Shown: piece by piece, positions 12,460 to 24,729 of the stretch
Layout: every line of letters begins with the position of its first letter
How positions within the stretch are numbered: the stretch's first letter is position 1
Assembly (NCBI GenBank): GCA_030435675.1
Contig: CM059621.1
Coordinates: 2,418,001 to 2,482,000, forward strand
Length of the DNA: 64,000 bases
Origin: Steinernema hermaphroditum
Taxonomy: Eukaryota > Nematoda > Chromadorea > Rhabditida > Steinernematidae
Direction of reading: 5' to 3'
Translations under genes and position numbers: made by a program
The notes under the pieces: generated by a model
Seen by the model: the letters and a program-made list of their open reading frames with translations, nothing else
Database searches by the model: none
What the model was told of the DNA's origin: nothing

Positions 12460-15070
12460 TAAGCATTTCTACTTTTGTGTCTTTTTCTACCTTGGCAATG
12501 TCCATAATGTCATCATATAATGTGTCCGCGAATGAATGGCTCTGTTGACTCAAATATTGATCCTTTTGTAAGCGGTGATCTGCAATGTACCTTTGTTGGG
12601 TGTTGCAAAAGCCCTAGAGATTCACTTTATCTAATGCTGTCATCAAATGGGCTGATTTAATGTTCTCGCTTCTTCATTTTCTCTACTGCGACCAGCCTTT
12701 CAAAGTTGCGTACGTATAAATTAAATATAAATTGCTATAAGTATAAATTGCTAAGGTCACCATTGAGACGATGAGATCATGAGAGCACATCAACAGTTCA
12801 GCACTTTCCATCATCAGAGTCACGTAGTCATGTGGGCTGTCGAAACCGACGACCAACCGACGACCGTCAAAAGTGACAAGTATGTTGTTCGAACAACTTG
12901 AATGATGGCGTACCTTGACCAGTCGATCATCACTTCTACAGGGACGCAAGCTTATATATGTAGATGGGAAAAATCCAACTCCAAAGCTACGCTGTTAACT
13001 TAATTACGCCAAAATTTTCCACCTGTCATAATTGAAACCCTTTTCAACTATGTAAACGACATGTGATTCTAGAGGCCCGTAACGTCGTATATTTACGATG
13101 TTTATATATTTATGATGCACAATGAAGAACCGTAGATCACCGTTATCGCTGCTTCTCCTCTCTTTTCGGGGGAGAGAGCCACGTCGGAGTTGAAGGCGAC
13201 TATCCCATGTGCGCGGGCTTCGCAGCGATGAAGGGGGCAAAGTGAAACCCCATCTTCGGATCGGCTGGCGGAGCTGACTTCGGAGTTGGAGCAATTCTTC
13301 GGCTTGGCGGCGCGGATGGTGGGGCTGTGAAAGCGGTCATCTTGGTGAGAGGTAATTCGGCTTACGTTCCACGTCAGCCACGACGTATCGGAACGGGACG
13401 ATCATTGCGCCATCAACGACGGTCCAGAACGACCGCCCACTTAACTAAACGGGGGAGAGAGAGCGAGTGGACGACCCCACCGATCGCTGGGGGCACAAAC
13501 GAAAGACGAGTTTGGATCAACGAGGCGAATACCAAAGTGATAACAAACGACGAAATTGTTTATTTAGGTGAGTTCAAAAAATCAGCTGAGCAGTTCAAAT
13601 GATCTGAAAGACTAGAAAAGAGAGCAATCATCGAATCAATTTGGGATCGAGCGCCTTCCACCAGTACAAAATAGTCCTAATATCGCCTTGTGTTGAAATG
13701 AAGTGGAAGAGGACCAGCGGAGAAGACTAGTACATCATAGAGATGCACCCAGTTCCGGTTCCGGTTTTTCCGGTTTTGCGGCTTCTTTCGCGCCGGAATT
13801 CCGGTTCCGGTGCCGTTTTTTTTTCGTTCCAGTTTTTTCGTTCCACTACATTTTGTGTACGCTTGCAGTACACATTCTTCACCGTTCAAGGACTTATGGC
13901 CATCGAGAAAGCCTTCACCTTAAAAACGGACCGATTCCGGATGGCCGGATGCGAAATCCCATTGCATGCGACCCGCATAGAACGCAGAATTGCTGTTTTT
14001 ACGGCCGAGTCCATCGTCAGAAAATCCTGCACATGACATACCCATTATCGTCGGAGCATACGAGGTAAATCAATTTGAAAATGACCAAAAATGTCTTTAT
14101 TCTGAAGTGCAGCTATTTCTATGCTTGCCGCTGTAGATTGATCTTGCAGCCGTGGTGGATGCGTCTCGACTTGCTTCTAGAAACGGAGACCACTGCAAAG
14201 TTTTACAACGAATAGTACATCAACAGAAATGGGGATAGTCGTTTGTCACGACAAGGGAATAGAAAGACTCACCTGTTCTTTTTTCTTTCAGCTCTTCTTA
14301 CAGCAGCTTTTTCTCTTCACAAAATAGCGCCTAATATAGGAGACTTCCTCTTCCGCCAATTTCAGCACCGTTTTCGGGTATCAGCACTGACCCTACCGAT
14401 CAACAGTGGCAAAACTGCAGGGTGCTGAAGTGCAACCTTTACAACAAAGAGTATTTGGAGCTCGCTTTTGTTCCCCTCGTTTCATGCTCTTGTTTTCCAA
14501 ACAACGTCTGAGACGTATTTTGATCGAGTGTGGACATGAGAACAACAACTATGTTTTCGTGGACTTCACAAATAGATAATTCTGCTAAATGTCATCAGAG
14601 TACCAGACTCCTATCTCGGAGTGGCACACAATAACACAAAATATGAATTTCCGATGGAAAATATGCAAAATATCGCCTACCGTCTCCGTCAATTGATGAG
14701 ATGCATATGATTGTGAGATCGGATCGGAGTTGCCTTAAAATTAAATTAAAAATACCGACGAGTGGTGATAGAACCGGGTTCTTTTAGAAGCCGGTGAATA
14801 AAGAACAATAGTGCAAGGAAATACATACAGCTGATTAATGTTGCAATTCGAGAATGACGAAGTGCCTGCCACAAAACACATCGCCATATTAGTTAATTTT
14901 ATTCTTGCAGCCATCCCCGGGACTGTTGTTTTTGCAATTACTCGTCGTTTGTTCGTCCCAGACGAAACAATGCTTATCTCAGTAAATGCCCATGTATAGG
15001 TTAAAAGCGCGTATAGACATCGTTCCAAAAAATTTCCGATTATCGTGATTGCAACTATTGTTCCACTAGC
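12460..15070. other. intergenic: repeats and tandem-unit spacer
   Basis: The first ~180 bases are homologous to the downstream flanks of the other two trio genes. Then come a diverged SINE-like copy (13130-13515), a TTCCGG-rich low-complexity stretch (about 13746-13840) and a fragment of repeat family 2 (14130-14290). From ~14490 the conserved upstream block of the trio unit follows. No further gene is recognised. Confidence 0.55.
13130..13515 (-). repeat. diverged copy of the SINE-like family
   Basis: Contains CATCTTCGGATCGGCTGGCG, ACGATCATTGCGCCATCAAC and CCACCGATCGCTGGGGGCAC in the same order as copy 3 at 43566-44081, with many substitutions and indels. It is an older relative of the three young copies. 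Confidence 0.7.
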
Positions 15071-15077
15071 TATAAAA
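15071..15077 (+). promoter_or_regulatory. TATA box of receptor copy E
   Basis: TATAAAA 39 bases before the ATG at 15110. The in-frame ATG at 15077 overlaps the box, which argues for the downstream start. Confidence 0.55.
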
Positions 15078-15109
15078 TGAAGAGATCGAAAGCAGAAACA
15101 TCAGCAGCG

Positions 15110-16383
15110 ATGGATCTTTTCTTCTTTCATCACGACGAATATGAACGCCTCTACAACTGCTCCTTCAAAACCTACGACGAATGGTTGAAGTACGGTGTCC
15201 AGAAGTTTTTCCAAGGGCAGCTGTATCTTATCATTGGGACAACTTACATCGTAAGAACTATTAATCCTTCTGTGCTGATGTTTTCCTTTCAGATGCTTTA
15301 CATACCCATTCTCATTGTGATGACCCGTCCCAAACTGATCCAAAACTCATGCTGGAAAATCATGTTCTTCCTTGGCATCGTAGATGTGTGTTCGACGATC
15401 TCGAACTGCATTATACCAGGATACATGGGCGTTCGTGGTGTGGTTGGATGTAACTACATCCACTTCTTTTACGTTAATGGATGCGTGGCCATAGGTAAAA
15501 ACATTTCTTTACTGACATGCGAATTTTGGCTTTTAGCCTGCTGGTTCTGTCAGTGCTGCACATGTACCGTGCTCGCCATCAACAGATGTGTCGATTTCTG
15601 GAAATCCAGATGGATGGCTTGGATGTTTGAAGGCAAGACAACATTTCTGTGGATTGCTGGGTGCTTGGCCTACTGCTGGGTCGGATTTTTCTACTGCGCT
15701 CCTCCGATCTTCAGTTCACAAGGAATGGCCTACTTCTTTGACCCCTACTTTCTGATTCCAATGGAAGACGTTCCTATTGAAAGGAGTGGGGTAAGTACCG
15801 TTTCTTCTTCCTCTATTCTTACAACGACTACAGTATATGAGCCGGTTCCACTCTCTCAATAACATCGCGATTGTCTTCATCCTCCCTGTGTTCTATACTT
15901 TCCTGGTTTTATCGGTGTGGTGGAAAGGTCGCGCAGCTACAAGTGCTTCCCTATCGAAAATGCAAAAACAGGTATGTTGCAAGAGCACTGCTCAAATAAT
16001 GAGCAAGTCAGCTCTTTATCCAATCGTTCTGGATCTGTTTTCTGAACTTTGTGGCCGCTTCCGTTTACGTCTGCATGCAGTTCTTCCCAATCCCGTTCTT
16101 CTTCATAACCGTCGGGCAGATGATGTGGCAAGGAAGCAACGGTAAGTACCGTTCCCATTTTTTGGCTATTTCTGTTTTAGGCGGTGCGGTGGTCATCTAT
16201 TTATTGATGAACAACACTATTCGTTCCGGTGTCCTGGAAATGATTTGCGGCCCGTTTGGCAAATATCATACAAATGGACGTACATCGTCGGTGGTTTCCG
16301 GGACCGTGAAGCCGTCTGGACAAAGGACGGGAGGTACGCAAAGTCGTGGGGTCGCCCCGGCTTCCAGTGGACATTTGATTTAA
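15110..16383 (+). CDS. Srt-type 7TM chemoreceptor (copy E, tandem trio)
   Basis: Six exons with the same boundaries as copy D. It begins MDLFFFHHDEYERLYNCSFK, and the second exon reads MLYIPILIVMTRPKL and FFLGIVDVCSTISNC. Exon 3 has ACWFCQCCTCTVLAINRCVD. The last exon ends in a Ser/Thr/Gly-rich tail with GHLI before the stop. The start follows the conserved MDLFF position rather than the in-frame ATG at 15077. The 3' half matches copy D almost base for base and the 5' half matches copy F better, so sequence has been exchanged among the trio. Confidence 0.9.
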
Positions 16384-19042
16384 TGTGTTTTGCTTGCATT
16401 TTATCTTTTTTTGCTTTTTCAATGTCAGTAATGTCATCATATAATGTGTCCGCGAATGAATGGCTCTGTTGACTCAAATATTGATCCTTTTGTAAGCGGT
16501 GATCTGCAATGTACCTTTCTTGCTCCTGGACAATTAACAGATAGGAATGCTTTGTAATTAATAAACAGCGACATAACTGAGAACACAAGAAGGTCGCCTG
16601 TCGTCTGTCACAACAAGGAAATGCAAAAACTGCCTGATGTTTGCCTAAGCAAACAAGCAAAAAACAACGAATTCATTCGTGAAGGTGAACTATGTGCATG
16701 TCATAAATGAACTTCCTTTCTTAAAGTTCATCGTAGCAAGCGTGATCATTCTGTGTCAAAACACTCAAAACACTTGTAGTACAGAAAAGCAGAATGACAA
16801 CACGAGATCTATTTTTAAACAAACGACGTATACAGTAGGACGTTGCTTTTGGTACCGTTCAAGACGTTACGCAGCACACTAAATCAGAATGGTCCAACTT
16901 CTTCAACCTGTTTGGCTGCAAGCAGTTTTCAGGTGATGATGATGATGATGTAGGCTGATCGTGCAGCCGAGGTGGAAGCGCCACGACTTGGTTCTGGACA
17001 ACCGATGGATAGCAGTGCAATGCTTACAATTAATAAAACAATAACAGAAATGAGAACACAAGAAGGTCGCCGACTTGTTTGTCACGGCAAGGGAAGACAA
17101 AGAAAAACGGTTATTTCTGTGCAAAGGCTGCTTGTTCTAAGAAAAAGAGAAAAGAAAACAAGCGCAAAGACGAGCAATGCATTCGTGAAGGTGAACTATG
17201 GACATGTCATAAATGAACTTCCTTTCTTAAAGTCCTTTCACAACAACAAGCGTGATTATCCTGTGTGACAACGCTGATTGGTGCTTATGGTACAGAAAAG
17301 CAGAATGACTAAACGTCATCTCTTTTTAAACGGGAAGCGGGAACTATTGGGTCGTTCCACTGAAAATGATCCTTTTTGAAAATCACCATTTATTACAAAG
17401 ATGACCAACATTGAACTGGAGGTGTTCACCGTTTATATACACAGTCTCAAGAGGAGAAGCGGAGAAGCCTAATCTCTCCGCGGCAGAATAAGAGAGGCTG
17501 CAGGTCGAAAAATTCCACTTTACCTTTTTTCGACGTCATTTCAAACTTTGGTTCAGTTCAGTTGTTGATGTTTCTGACATTCCCTATGGCAACAAGGCCT
17601 CGCCTTTTCTAGTGTCACGCACTCGGCGTTCCCTACGTCGCATCTGCTTGCTAAAAACAGCAGAGTGCGCAAAGCTACGCTTGGTACGCACACCGCAGTC
17701 GTCATGATTCTCCTCGACTGTGCTATCTGCAGGCTTGATCAGAAAACCTTCTAACTTCGTGACGCCTTATCGTACGCGATGTCACCTATCCCAATGAGCC
17801 CGATGCTCAGAATACAACAAATCAAACGGGGTTATCTCATATCTATGTAACACACGATACAAATCAATCTCCATCAAGGAAACATAACAATCAAAACTCG
17901 AACGAGCAGTAACAGACAACAATCAAAACTCCCACCGGGAGCGATCGGCTACAACGAACACAAGCGAACGGAGCTCTGCAACGCCATGGGGAGAAGCTTC
18001 CGGAACCTACTATGCCTCGTAAATAAATTCGCGGCGGGATCTTCGCTTCTTCGGATCTCTTTGCTGGAACATATGAACAGAGTAACAACAGGCGGGAAAT
18101 ACAAAGAGAAGCAGGGGGCAACAGAGAGAAAACATGGGACATGACCTCGTGTCAGGACAGTCTCGTACAAGTAGTTGCTAGATGGCGTTGAGGGAGATCT
18201 CGATGCCTAAAAGTATCTGAGTCCTAGCTGAAGATGAGCAACAGTTTTGAGGACAATCTAAAATATCAATTGTTACACCTGGTGAAACAACAATTTTGCA
18301 ACGACATTGTGGCTTAGAGGTAGGTTGCTGCATCCCATGAATACTTTTCATCTACCTTACCGGTGAGCAGTGTCAAAGCTTCAAGGCGTCGAAGTGTCAC
18401 AAACAACATTGCCTCGCCTTTACAACAAAGAGTACTTGGAGCTCGTTTTTGTAAGTGCCTCCCTCGTTTCATGCTCTTGTTTTCTGACAACGTCTCAGAC
18501 GCGCTTTGATCGAGGGTAGACATGAGAACAACAACGACTGTGTTTTCGTGGACTTCGCGAATAGATAAGTCCGCTTATTGTCTTAGGAGTACCAGACTCC
18601 TGTCTCTGATTGGCATCACAGACGGTAGAAAAATGCGTTTCGAGAAAATTAGCGCCTACGATTCTAATCAATAAGATGCGCATATGCCTTAAACTGCACC
18701 GAAATACTGACTAGTGTTTATGGAAACCATCCGATACAGTCAACTCGGTTCGTCTGGGAGTTGACCACCCAGACTACAAATAAAATATCGGCAATGCAAT
18801 CAAATACAGATAGCTGACTAATGCTGCAATTCTCGAGAGTGTGTGAGAGCTCATTTTGCCACATTAGTTAATTTTCCTTTCGGAGCCATATCCCGAAATG
18901 TTGTTTTCGTAATTACACTTCGTTTGTTTGTCCTAAACATAACAGTGCTTATACGAATGAATGCCGGTGGTTAGGTTAGAGGGCGTACAGACATTGTTCG
19001 AAGAATTTCCGATTACATGATTGGAACTATTGTTCTGTTGCC
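16384..19042. other. intergenic: repeats and tandem-unit spacer
   Basis: Contains repeat family 2 material (16535-17330), a GAT/ATG triplet run at ~16932-16949, and from ~18460 the conserved upstream block of the trio unit, including AGTACCAGACTCCTGTCTC (near 18590) also seen near 10740 and 14600. The GC-mixed minus frames at 17891-18170 are not recognised as genes. Confidence 0.55.
16535..17330. repeat. dispersed repeat family 2, two adjacent copies
   Basis: A partial copy at 16535-16830 and a fuller copy at 16880-17330 share AACACAAGAAGGTCGCC, TTCCTTTCTTAAAGTTCA and AGAAAAGCAGAATGAC with the copy at 9590-10235. They are in the same orientation and contain no gene. Confidence 0.6.
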
Positions 19043-19049
19043 TATAAAA
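19043..19049 (+). promoter_or_regulatory. TATA box of receptor copy F
   Basis: TATAAAA 39 bases before the ATG at 19082, conserved in position in all three trio genes. Confidence 0.55.
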
Positions 19050-19081
19050 TGAAGAGATTCAAAGTCGACACACCAGCAGCG

Positions 19082-20341
19082 ATGGATCTTTTCTTCTTTC
19101 ATCACGACGAATATCAACGCCTCTACAACTGCTCCTTCAAAACCTACGACGAATGGCTGAAGTACGGTGTGCAGAACTTTTTCCACGGGCAACTGTATCT
19201 CATCATTGGGACAACTTACATTGTAAGAACTGTTAATTCTTCTGTGCTGATGTTTTCCTTTCAGATGCTTTACATACCCATTCTCATTGTGATGACTCGT
19301 CCTAAATTGATCCAACACTCATGCTGGAAAATCATGTTCTTCCTGGGCATTGTGGATGTGTGTTCGACGATCCTGAACTGCATTATACCAGGATACATGG
19401 GCGTTCGTGGTGTGGTTGGATGCAACTACATGGATTTCTTTTACGTTACTGGATGCTTGGCTTTAGGTAAAGAGTTTCTTTATTAATGTGCTGATTTTGG
19501 TTTTCAGGCGCCTGGTTCTGTCAGTGCTGCACATGCACTGTTCTTGCCATCAACAGATGTGTCGATTTCTGGAAGCCGAGATGGATGTCTTGGATGTTTG
19601 AAGGCAAAACGACATTTATATGGATCATTGGATGTTTGGCCTACTGCTGGGCCGGATTTTCGTACTGCGCTTCTCCGATCTTCAGTTCAAAAGGAATGGC
19701 CTACTTCTTTGACCCCTACTTTCTGATTCCAATGGAAGACGTTCCTGTTGAAAGGAGTGGGGTAAGTGCCGTCCCTTCTTCTTCTATTCTTACAATGACT
19801 ACAGTATATGAGCCGGTTCCACTCTCTCAACAACATCGCGATTGTGTTCATCCTCCCTGTGTTCTATACTTTCCTGGTTTTATCGGTGTGGTGGAAAGGT
19901 CGCGGGGCTGCAAGTGATACTCTATCAAAGATGCAAAGACAGGTATGTTATGAGAAGCTGCTCAAATAATGAGCAATTCAGCTCTTTATCCAATCCTTCT
20001 GGATCTGTTTTCTGAACTTTATGGCCGCTTCTCTGTACGTCTACATGCAGTTCTTCCCAATCCCGTTCTTCTTCATTACCGTCGGACAGATGATGTGGCA
20101 AGGCAGCAACGGTAAGCACCGGTCCCAATTTTTCGCTACTTCTGTTTTAGGCGGTGCGGTGCTCATCTATTTGCTACTCAACAGAACCATTCGGTCAGGA
20201 GTCCTAGAAATGATTTGCGGTCCGTTTGGCAAATACCATGCAAATGGACGTACATCGTCTGTGGTTTCCGGGACCGTCAAGCCCTCGGGAACTACGCAAA
20301 GTCGTGTTGTCGCCCCGGCTTCCAGTGGACATCTGATGTAA
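19082..20341 (+). CDS. Srt-type 7TM chemoreceptor (copy F, tandem trio)
   Basis: Third member of the tandem trio with six exons. It begins MDLFFFHHDEYQRLYNCSFK. Exon 2 carries YIPILIVMTRPKLIQHSCWK, and exon 3 (from ~19509) WFCQCCTCTVLAINRCVDFW and SSKGMAYFFDPYFLIPMED. The final exon is GGAVLIYLLLNRTIRSGVLE with a shorter Ser/Thr tail ending GHLM. It is less similar to D and E at the 3' end than they are to each other. No inactivating change is seen. Confidence 0.9.
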
Positions 20342-21114
20342 TGAGCATTTTTGCTCTTGCGTCCTTTTCTACCTTGACAATGTCCATAATATGATAATGT
20401 ACTTTCACTATTTTAATATGTCCGTGAATGAATGGCTCTGTTGACTCAAATATTGATCTCTTTGTGAACGGTGATCTGGGACAGATTCTGCAATGTACCT
20501 TCGATGGGTGTTGCAAATGCCTTCTAGTTTCACTGAGTCTAAAGCTGTCGCCAAATGGGCTGAGTTATTGTTGTAGCTACCTGGTTTTTTACTTGTTGCT
20601 ACTAGAGTGCTACCATCTACTGCGGCCAGCCTTCCAAAGTTAACTACTTTTCATAAGCGGTTTCGCTCTCCCCTGCGCATTAAGCGTAAGAATCTACTCT
20701 ACTAATTACTCTAAGATGTAGCGGGCTACATTTCCAGTAGTGAACCGGTGCCTCTCGAACTGCCTGTGTAACTGATTGCAAAGGCGTTTCATTCGTAATC
20801 GGCCGGGATCGATCCAACACCGGTCCGGGTCCACATTTTGCTTGCTATCCGAGACCACTCGCCAATAGGATCTCAATCTATTACGCGTCCCGGCAGGTTG
20901 TTTTCAAAGCAATTATTTTATAATAATATTCAGCAAACACGCGAATTAAAGCGTGCGATGTCTGAGACTTCTGTGTTTTCTTCTTCTTTTTAATCGTTTT
21001 CGGAAACGTGACTCATCTTATTTTCATCTTATGAGGTGCGTGACGGTTAGTCTAGCACATTGCTGTTACTTATACGATAACGTTCAGCAGCTAAATCGGA
21101 GAAATAACGTAAAT
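20342..21114. other. intergenic, no gene recognised
   Basis: The first ~180 bases are homologous to the flanks downstream of copies D and E. On the minus strand near 20,800 there is a GGATCGATCCC-like motif reminiscent of a tRNA B box, but no convincing tRNA fold is visible. Confidence 0.45.
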
Positions 21115-22339
21115 ATGGAGCTTTTAATAGTGCACCACGACCACTTCGACCGTCTGTACAATTGCTCATTCAAGAGTTATGACGAATGGCTCTATTATGG
21201 TGTACAGAATTTCTTCCATGGTCAACTGTATCTTGTTCTAGGAACTATCTACCTGGTCAGGTTCAGCTTGAGCTTACGCTATTGACTTATTTTAGCTTCT
21301 TTACATCCCCATTCTTATCGTCATCTCCCGGCCACCGCTGATACATCATTCATGCTGGAAAATCATGTTCTTCTTGGGCATAGTCGACATATGCTCGACC
21401 ATCATCAACTGCATTATTCCTGGTTACATGGGCATTAAAGGATTCGTCGGATGTAATTACATCACTTTCTTCTATCTGGCAGGATCAACAGCAATCGGTA
21501 AGGTGACTATAATTACGAAATGGAAACTTCTTTAGCCTGCTGGTTCTGTCAATGTTGCACGTGCCTCGTGCTGGCCATCAACCGATGTGTTGACTTCTGG
21601 AAAGTGAAGTGGATGTTATGGCTTTTCGAGGGTAGACGCATATTTTTGTGGATATCATTGTCTCTCATCTATGCATTTACCGGATTCTTCTTTTGCGCCG
21701 CTCCAATCTTCAGCTCCCTAGGAATGGCTTACTTCTTCGACCCCTATTATCTGATACCGTCGTCAGAGGTTCCCATCGATCGCAGCGTGGTAAGATACAA
21801 TTGGAAAGTACTGCTAGCATGTCTCTTACAGTACCATAGCATGTTTCACTCGATTAATAACATGGTTATTGTTGTCTTCCTGCCCCTCATCTATGCTTTT
21901 CTTGTCCTTTCCGTATGGTGGAAGAACAGAGGAAGCAACAACTCTTTCTTGTCAAAACTCCAGAGACAGGTAACATAAAACGCAAATGAAAAGCTATCAG
22001 TGCCTCCAAGCTCTTCTTCCAAGTATTCTGGATCTGCACGCTCAACTTCACAGCGGCGTTCCTTTACGTCTACATGCAGTTCTTTCCAATACCATTCTTT
22101 TTTATAACCGTCGGGCAAGTGATGTGGCAGGGAAGCAACGGTAATATGGTTGGCACGCTATTGACTTTCATACTTAAATTTTAGGAGGGGCGGTAGTCGT
22201 TTATCTGGCGCTGAATAAGACAATACGAATAGGGGTGTTCAGGATGATTTGCACTCCGTTCGCCAAATACCAGAACGGAACTATGATTGTCACAGCGGTC
22301 GCTTCTGCCTCGGTCCAGCCCGTAACAGTTCAGAGATAG
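21115..22339 (+). CDS. Srt-type 7TM chemoreceptor (copy G)
   Basis: Begins MELLIVHHDHFDRLYNCSFK at 21115; upstream in-frame ATGs (20953, 21031) are rejected by alignment with paralogues. It contains LLYIPILIVISRPPLIHHSC, CWFCQCCTCLVLAINRCVDF, GMAYFFDPYYLIPSSEVPID, FHSINNMVIVVFLPLIYAFL and GGAVVVYLALNKTIRIGVF. Six exons. The acceptor before exon 5 is an AAG (CCTCCAAG) rather than the usual CAG. It is required to keep the LFFQVFWICTLNF frame and may splice less efficiently. It shares about two thirds of residues with the trio, so it is an older duplicate. Confidence 0.88.
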
Positions 22340-24692
22340 AAAATGGCTGTTTTCCTGCATAATGATTAAGAGGCCAAATTGATATTTCTCACTTGAGCAA
22401 TTACCTGATTTCTTGGAGAAGTTTATTAAGCGATGTAATAATAAAAAGGTCCAAATCATGTGAACTTGAATTGACTTAGAAATATTGACTGTGTGAATAG
22501 AAGATTTTTAATGTGATCGGGGTATGAAGACACAAAGTAAACACGCGATTTATACTCCCGAAGGACGTCTCATATATGCAGAAAAAAGAAGAGGGCCATT
22601 CCATACTCATTGATTTTCTTCTGGTTTCAGACGAATCCGAAGTCGCGAAGCTCTGAACCTTGTCGAACGAGGCGGTGAAGGACAACTAACGGAGTGGAAT
22701 TCCATTTTTGGTTCAGTTGGCGGCGCGGACTTCGAAGCTGCAGCGTTTTTTCGGCTTCTCGGGACGGCGCGGGTGGAGTTGGGCGATTGCAAGGGCCCTC
22801 TGGCAAAACAATTCCCTGGTGTTACAGGCCTTTGCGAAGCCTGTGCGATCACTGAGAGTAAATGTACGACCCGACCGATCGCCACCGACACGAATGAAAT
22901 ACCAAAGTAAACACAAAAGAAAAGAAAGCACTCGAAAGATCGTTACGATAAAGTTCAAAGACGCGGATCTTCATGTATATAATGAGACAAATCACGTCAT
23001 ATGCTTCTTTTCTTCCTACTGTGGCATCCTCAGACTGTCCTTTCCTTAACACCTGCGATATAGTGATCTTTCCTGTATGTACGAACTAGTTTACGAATAA
23101 CCCTGTACGCTACAGCATAAGTATACGAGTCTTGTGGTACATAACATCACGGTGTTTCTATTCAAAAGGCCGCCTAGCCTTTCGCATGTTTACAGTTTTC
23201 GGACTACCTTTCGTTAGTTCCTGTACCAATCGTTTCACCTGCAGGGCCGCTGTTCTCGCCAGCCTACAGCCGACAGACTTAATGCCGACTATAGGACTTA
23301 TAGGACGCAATCGTTATGACTGCCATCATGACAGTACACTTGTGACACGATGTGCACTCCTCTAATACCGGAATATCCTCCAATAAATCGAGCTTAACTT
23401 CGGCATTCAACTTGGCGCGCGTCATTGAATGTTAACCCCAAAAACTCCTCGGTTTATACAATGGACCACGTAAACACTTTTCGCAAGTTACGTTCAAATA
23501 CGTCAATTTTCCGAAGGCAAGACTAATTGCGTGCGTCACTAATATGGGCAGTATCTTGGTTGCCACTTCTCTAGGTCCGCGTTCGATTCATTTCTCAACC
23601 ATTCCTTTTTATTTTTATCTATTTCGCACCCGGTGATGCTTAGACTCGTGATTTTCAAGGGTCGCCTTGTTGGTACATAATGGGTTCCTACATGAAAAAT
23701 GGCACCAGTAGTCAAGCATTGCCTAAGTTCACAGTGCTTTATGGCAAGTTCAAATAGATTGATGCACTGTTGGGGTCAGTTAATTCCAACCCCATATTGT
23801 GAATTTCAACTTCTGACTTGCGTTTCTTTTGGACTTGGCGAACTATTTTGTTTTGATGGTCCTTGATCTGATAGCTTGACAGTGCGAGATGTTGTACGAG
23901 CTACTTATAGTATTAACTGTGTGATGTACGTCGGTTGCCTACAATTACATGCACTGCCGGGTCTTACCTGTTAAACGCAAACAAGACCCGATAAGTTCCA
24001 CCCTGCTCGACCACACAAAGCCGTATCTTTCTAAGTTCATCTTTACAACAGCCCATTATTTTAGGCTAAGACGTTTTGGTCTTTCTTGTCTCTATCTAAT
24101 ACACTTCCACATGTCCCTTTCCACTCAAAAAGATATCAGTGGAAGGAGTGTAAAATAAGACAAGAGGTCGAAAATTGGAGGAAAATATTCCTTGACTCTA
24201 AATCTTCCATAATTTTCAAGGAGGCAGCTAAACCATGAGTGATGCACAGGGGTGACTGTAAGTAATGGGCGGCATTTTCACTGATATCAGGCGCCATTTT
24301 CATTGCAACAACCCAATATAAGCCAGCTTACTTTTTGGGGCCGATATTCTATAATATATGCCAAATTTCAGCACGTACCGAGGAGCACAATTCGGAATGT
24401 TCCCTGCCAAAGCAAACGTGAAACCTTCAGATTGGTGTTCATACAAAAAAAATATAAGTCCACACGGCAAAATAACTGTAAAACAGATATGAATCAGCTA
24501 TGAATCAAGTACGGTTGGTGTGGTTCTCAGACGTCAACATGCATTGTTGTATGACGGGTACATTTAATTATATTGGAGTATGTAGATGTCCTCGTTGTTG
24601 TCATTTGTTTCTATCAAAGATTATAGTCTTGTAACGAATGTATGTTTTGTAGTTCGTCTGGGCCGCTGCGTCACAACGCTATTGCTCGCGGT
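22340..24692. other. intergenic with one old repeat
   Basis: Holds the diverged SINE-like copy at 22540-22915. The rest shows no coding similarity. A GTTCGATTC motif near 23583 resembles a tRNA B box, but no tRNA gene is supported. Confidence 0.5.
22540..22915 (-). repeat. diverged copy of the SINE-like family
   Basis: Shares AGGACGTCTCATATATGCAG, CAGACGAATCCGAAGTCG and TACGACCCGACCGATCGCC with the copy at 43566-44081 in the same order, but with many differences and internal deletions. Confidence 0.7.
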
Positions 24693-24699
24693 TATATAA
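24693..24699 (+). promoter_or_regulatory. TATA box of receptor copy H
   Basis: TATATAA 37 bases before the ATG at 24730, the same spacing as in the trio genes. Confidence 0.5.
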
Positions 24700-24729
24700 G
24701 TAACGGTTGTGCGAGAACTTACCTCAGTC

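Noticed and set aside
13746..13840. TTCCGG-rich run as a possible regulatory array or CRISPR-like repeat
   Set aside because: Irregular low-complexity sequence with no spacer structure; probably part of an old MITE.
15077..15109. Upstream in-frame ATG giving an N-terminal extension of the receptor
   Set aside because: It overlaps the TATA box and is absent from paralogue D, so translation most likely starts at MDLFF.
17891..18170. Cys-rich minus-strand frames that look like secreted peptides
   Set aside because: No splice context, no paralogue in the window and no family resemblance; likely chance.
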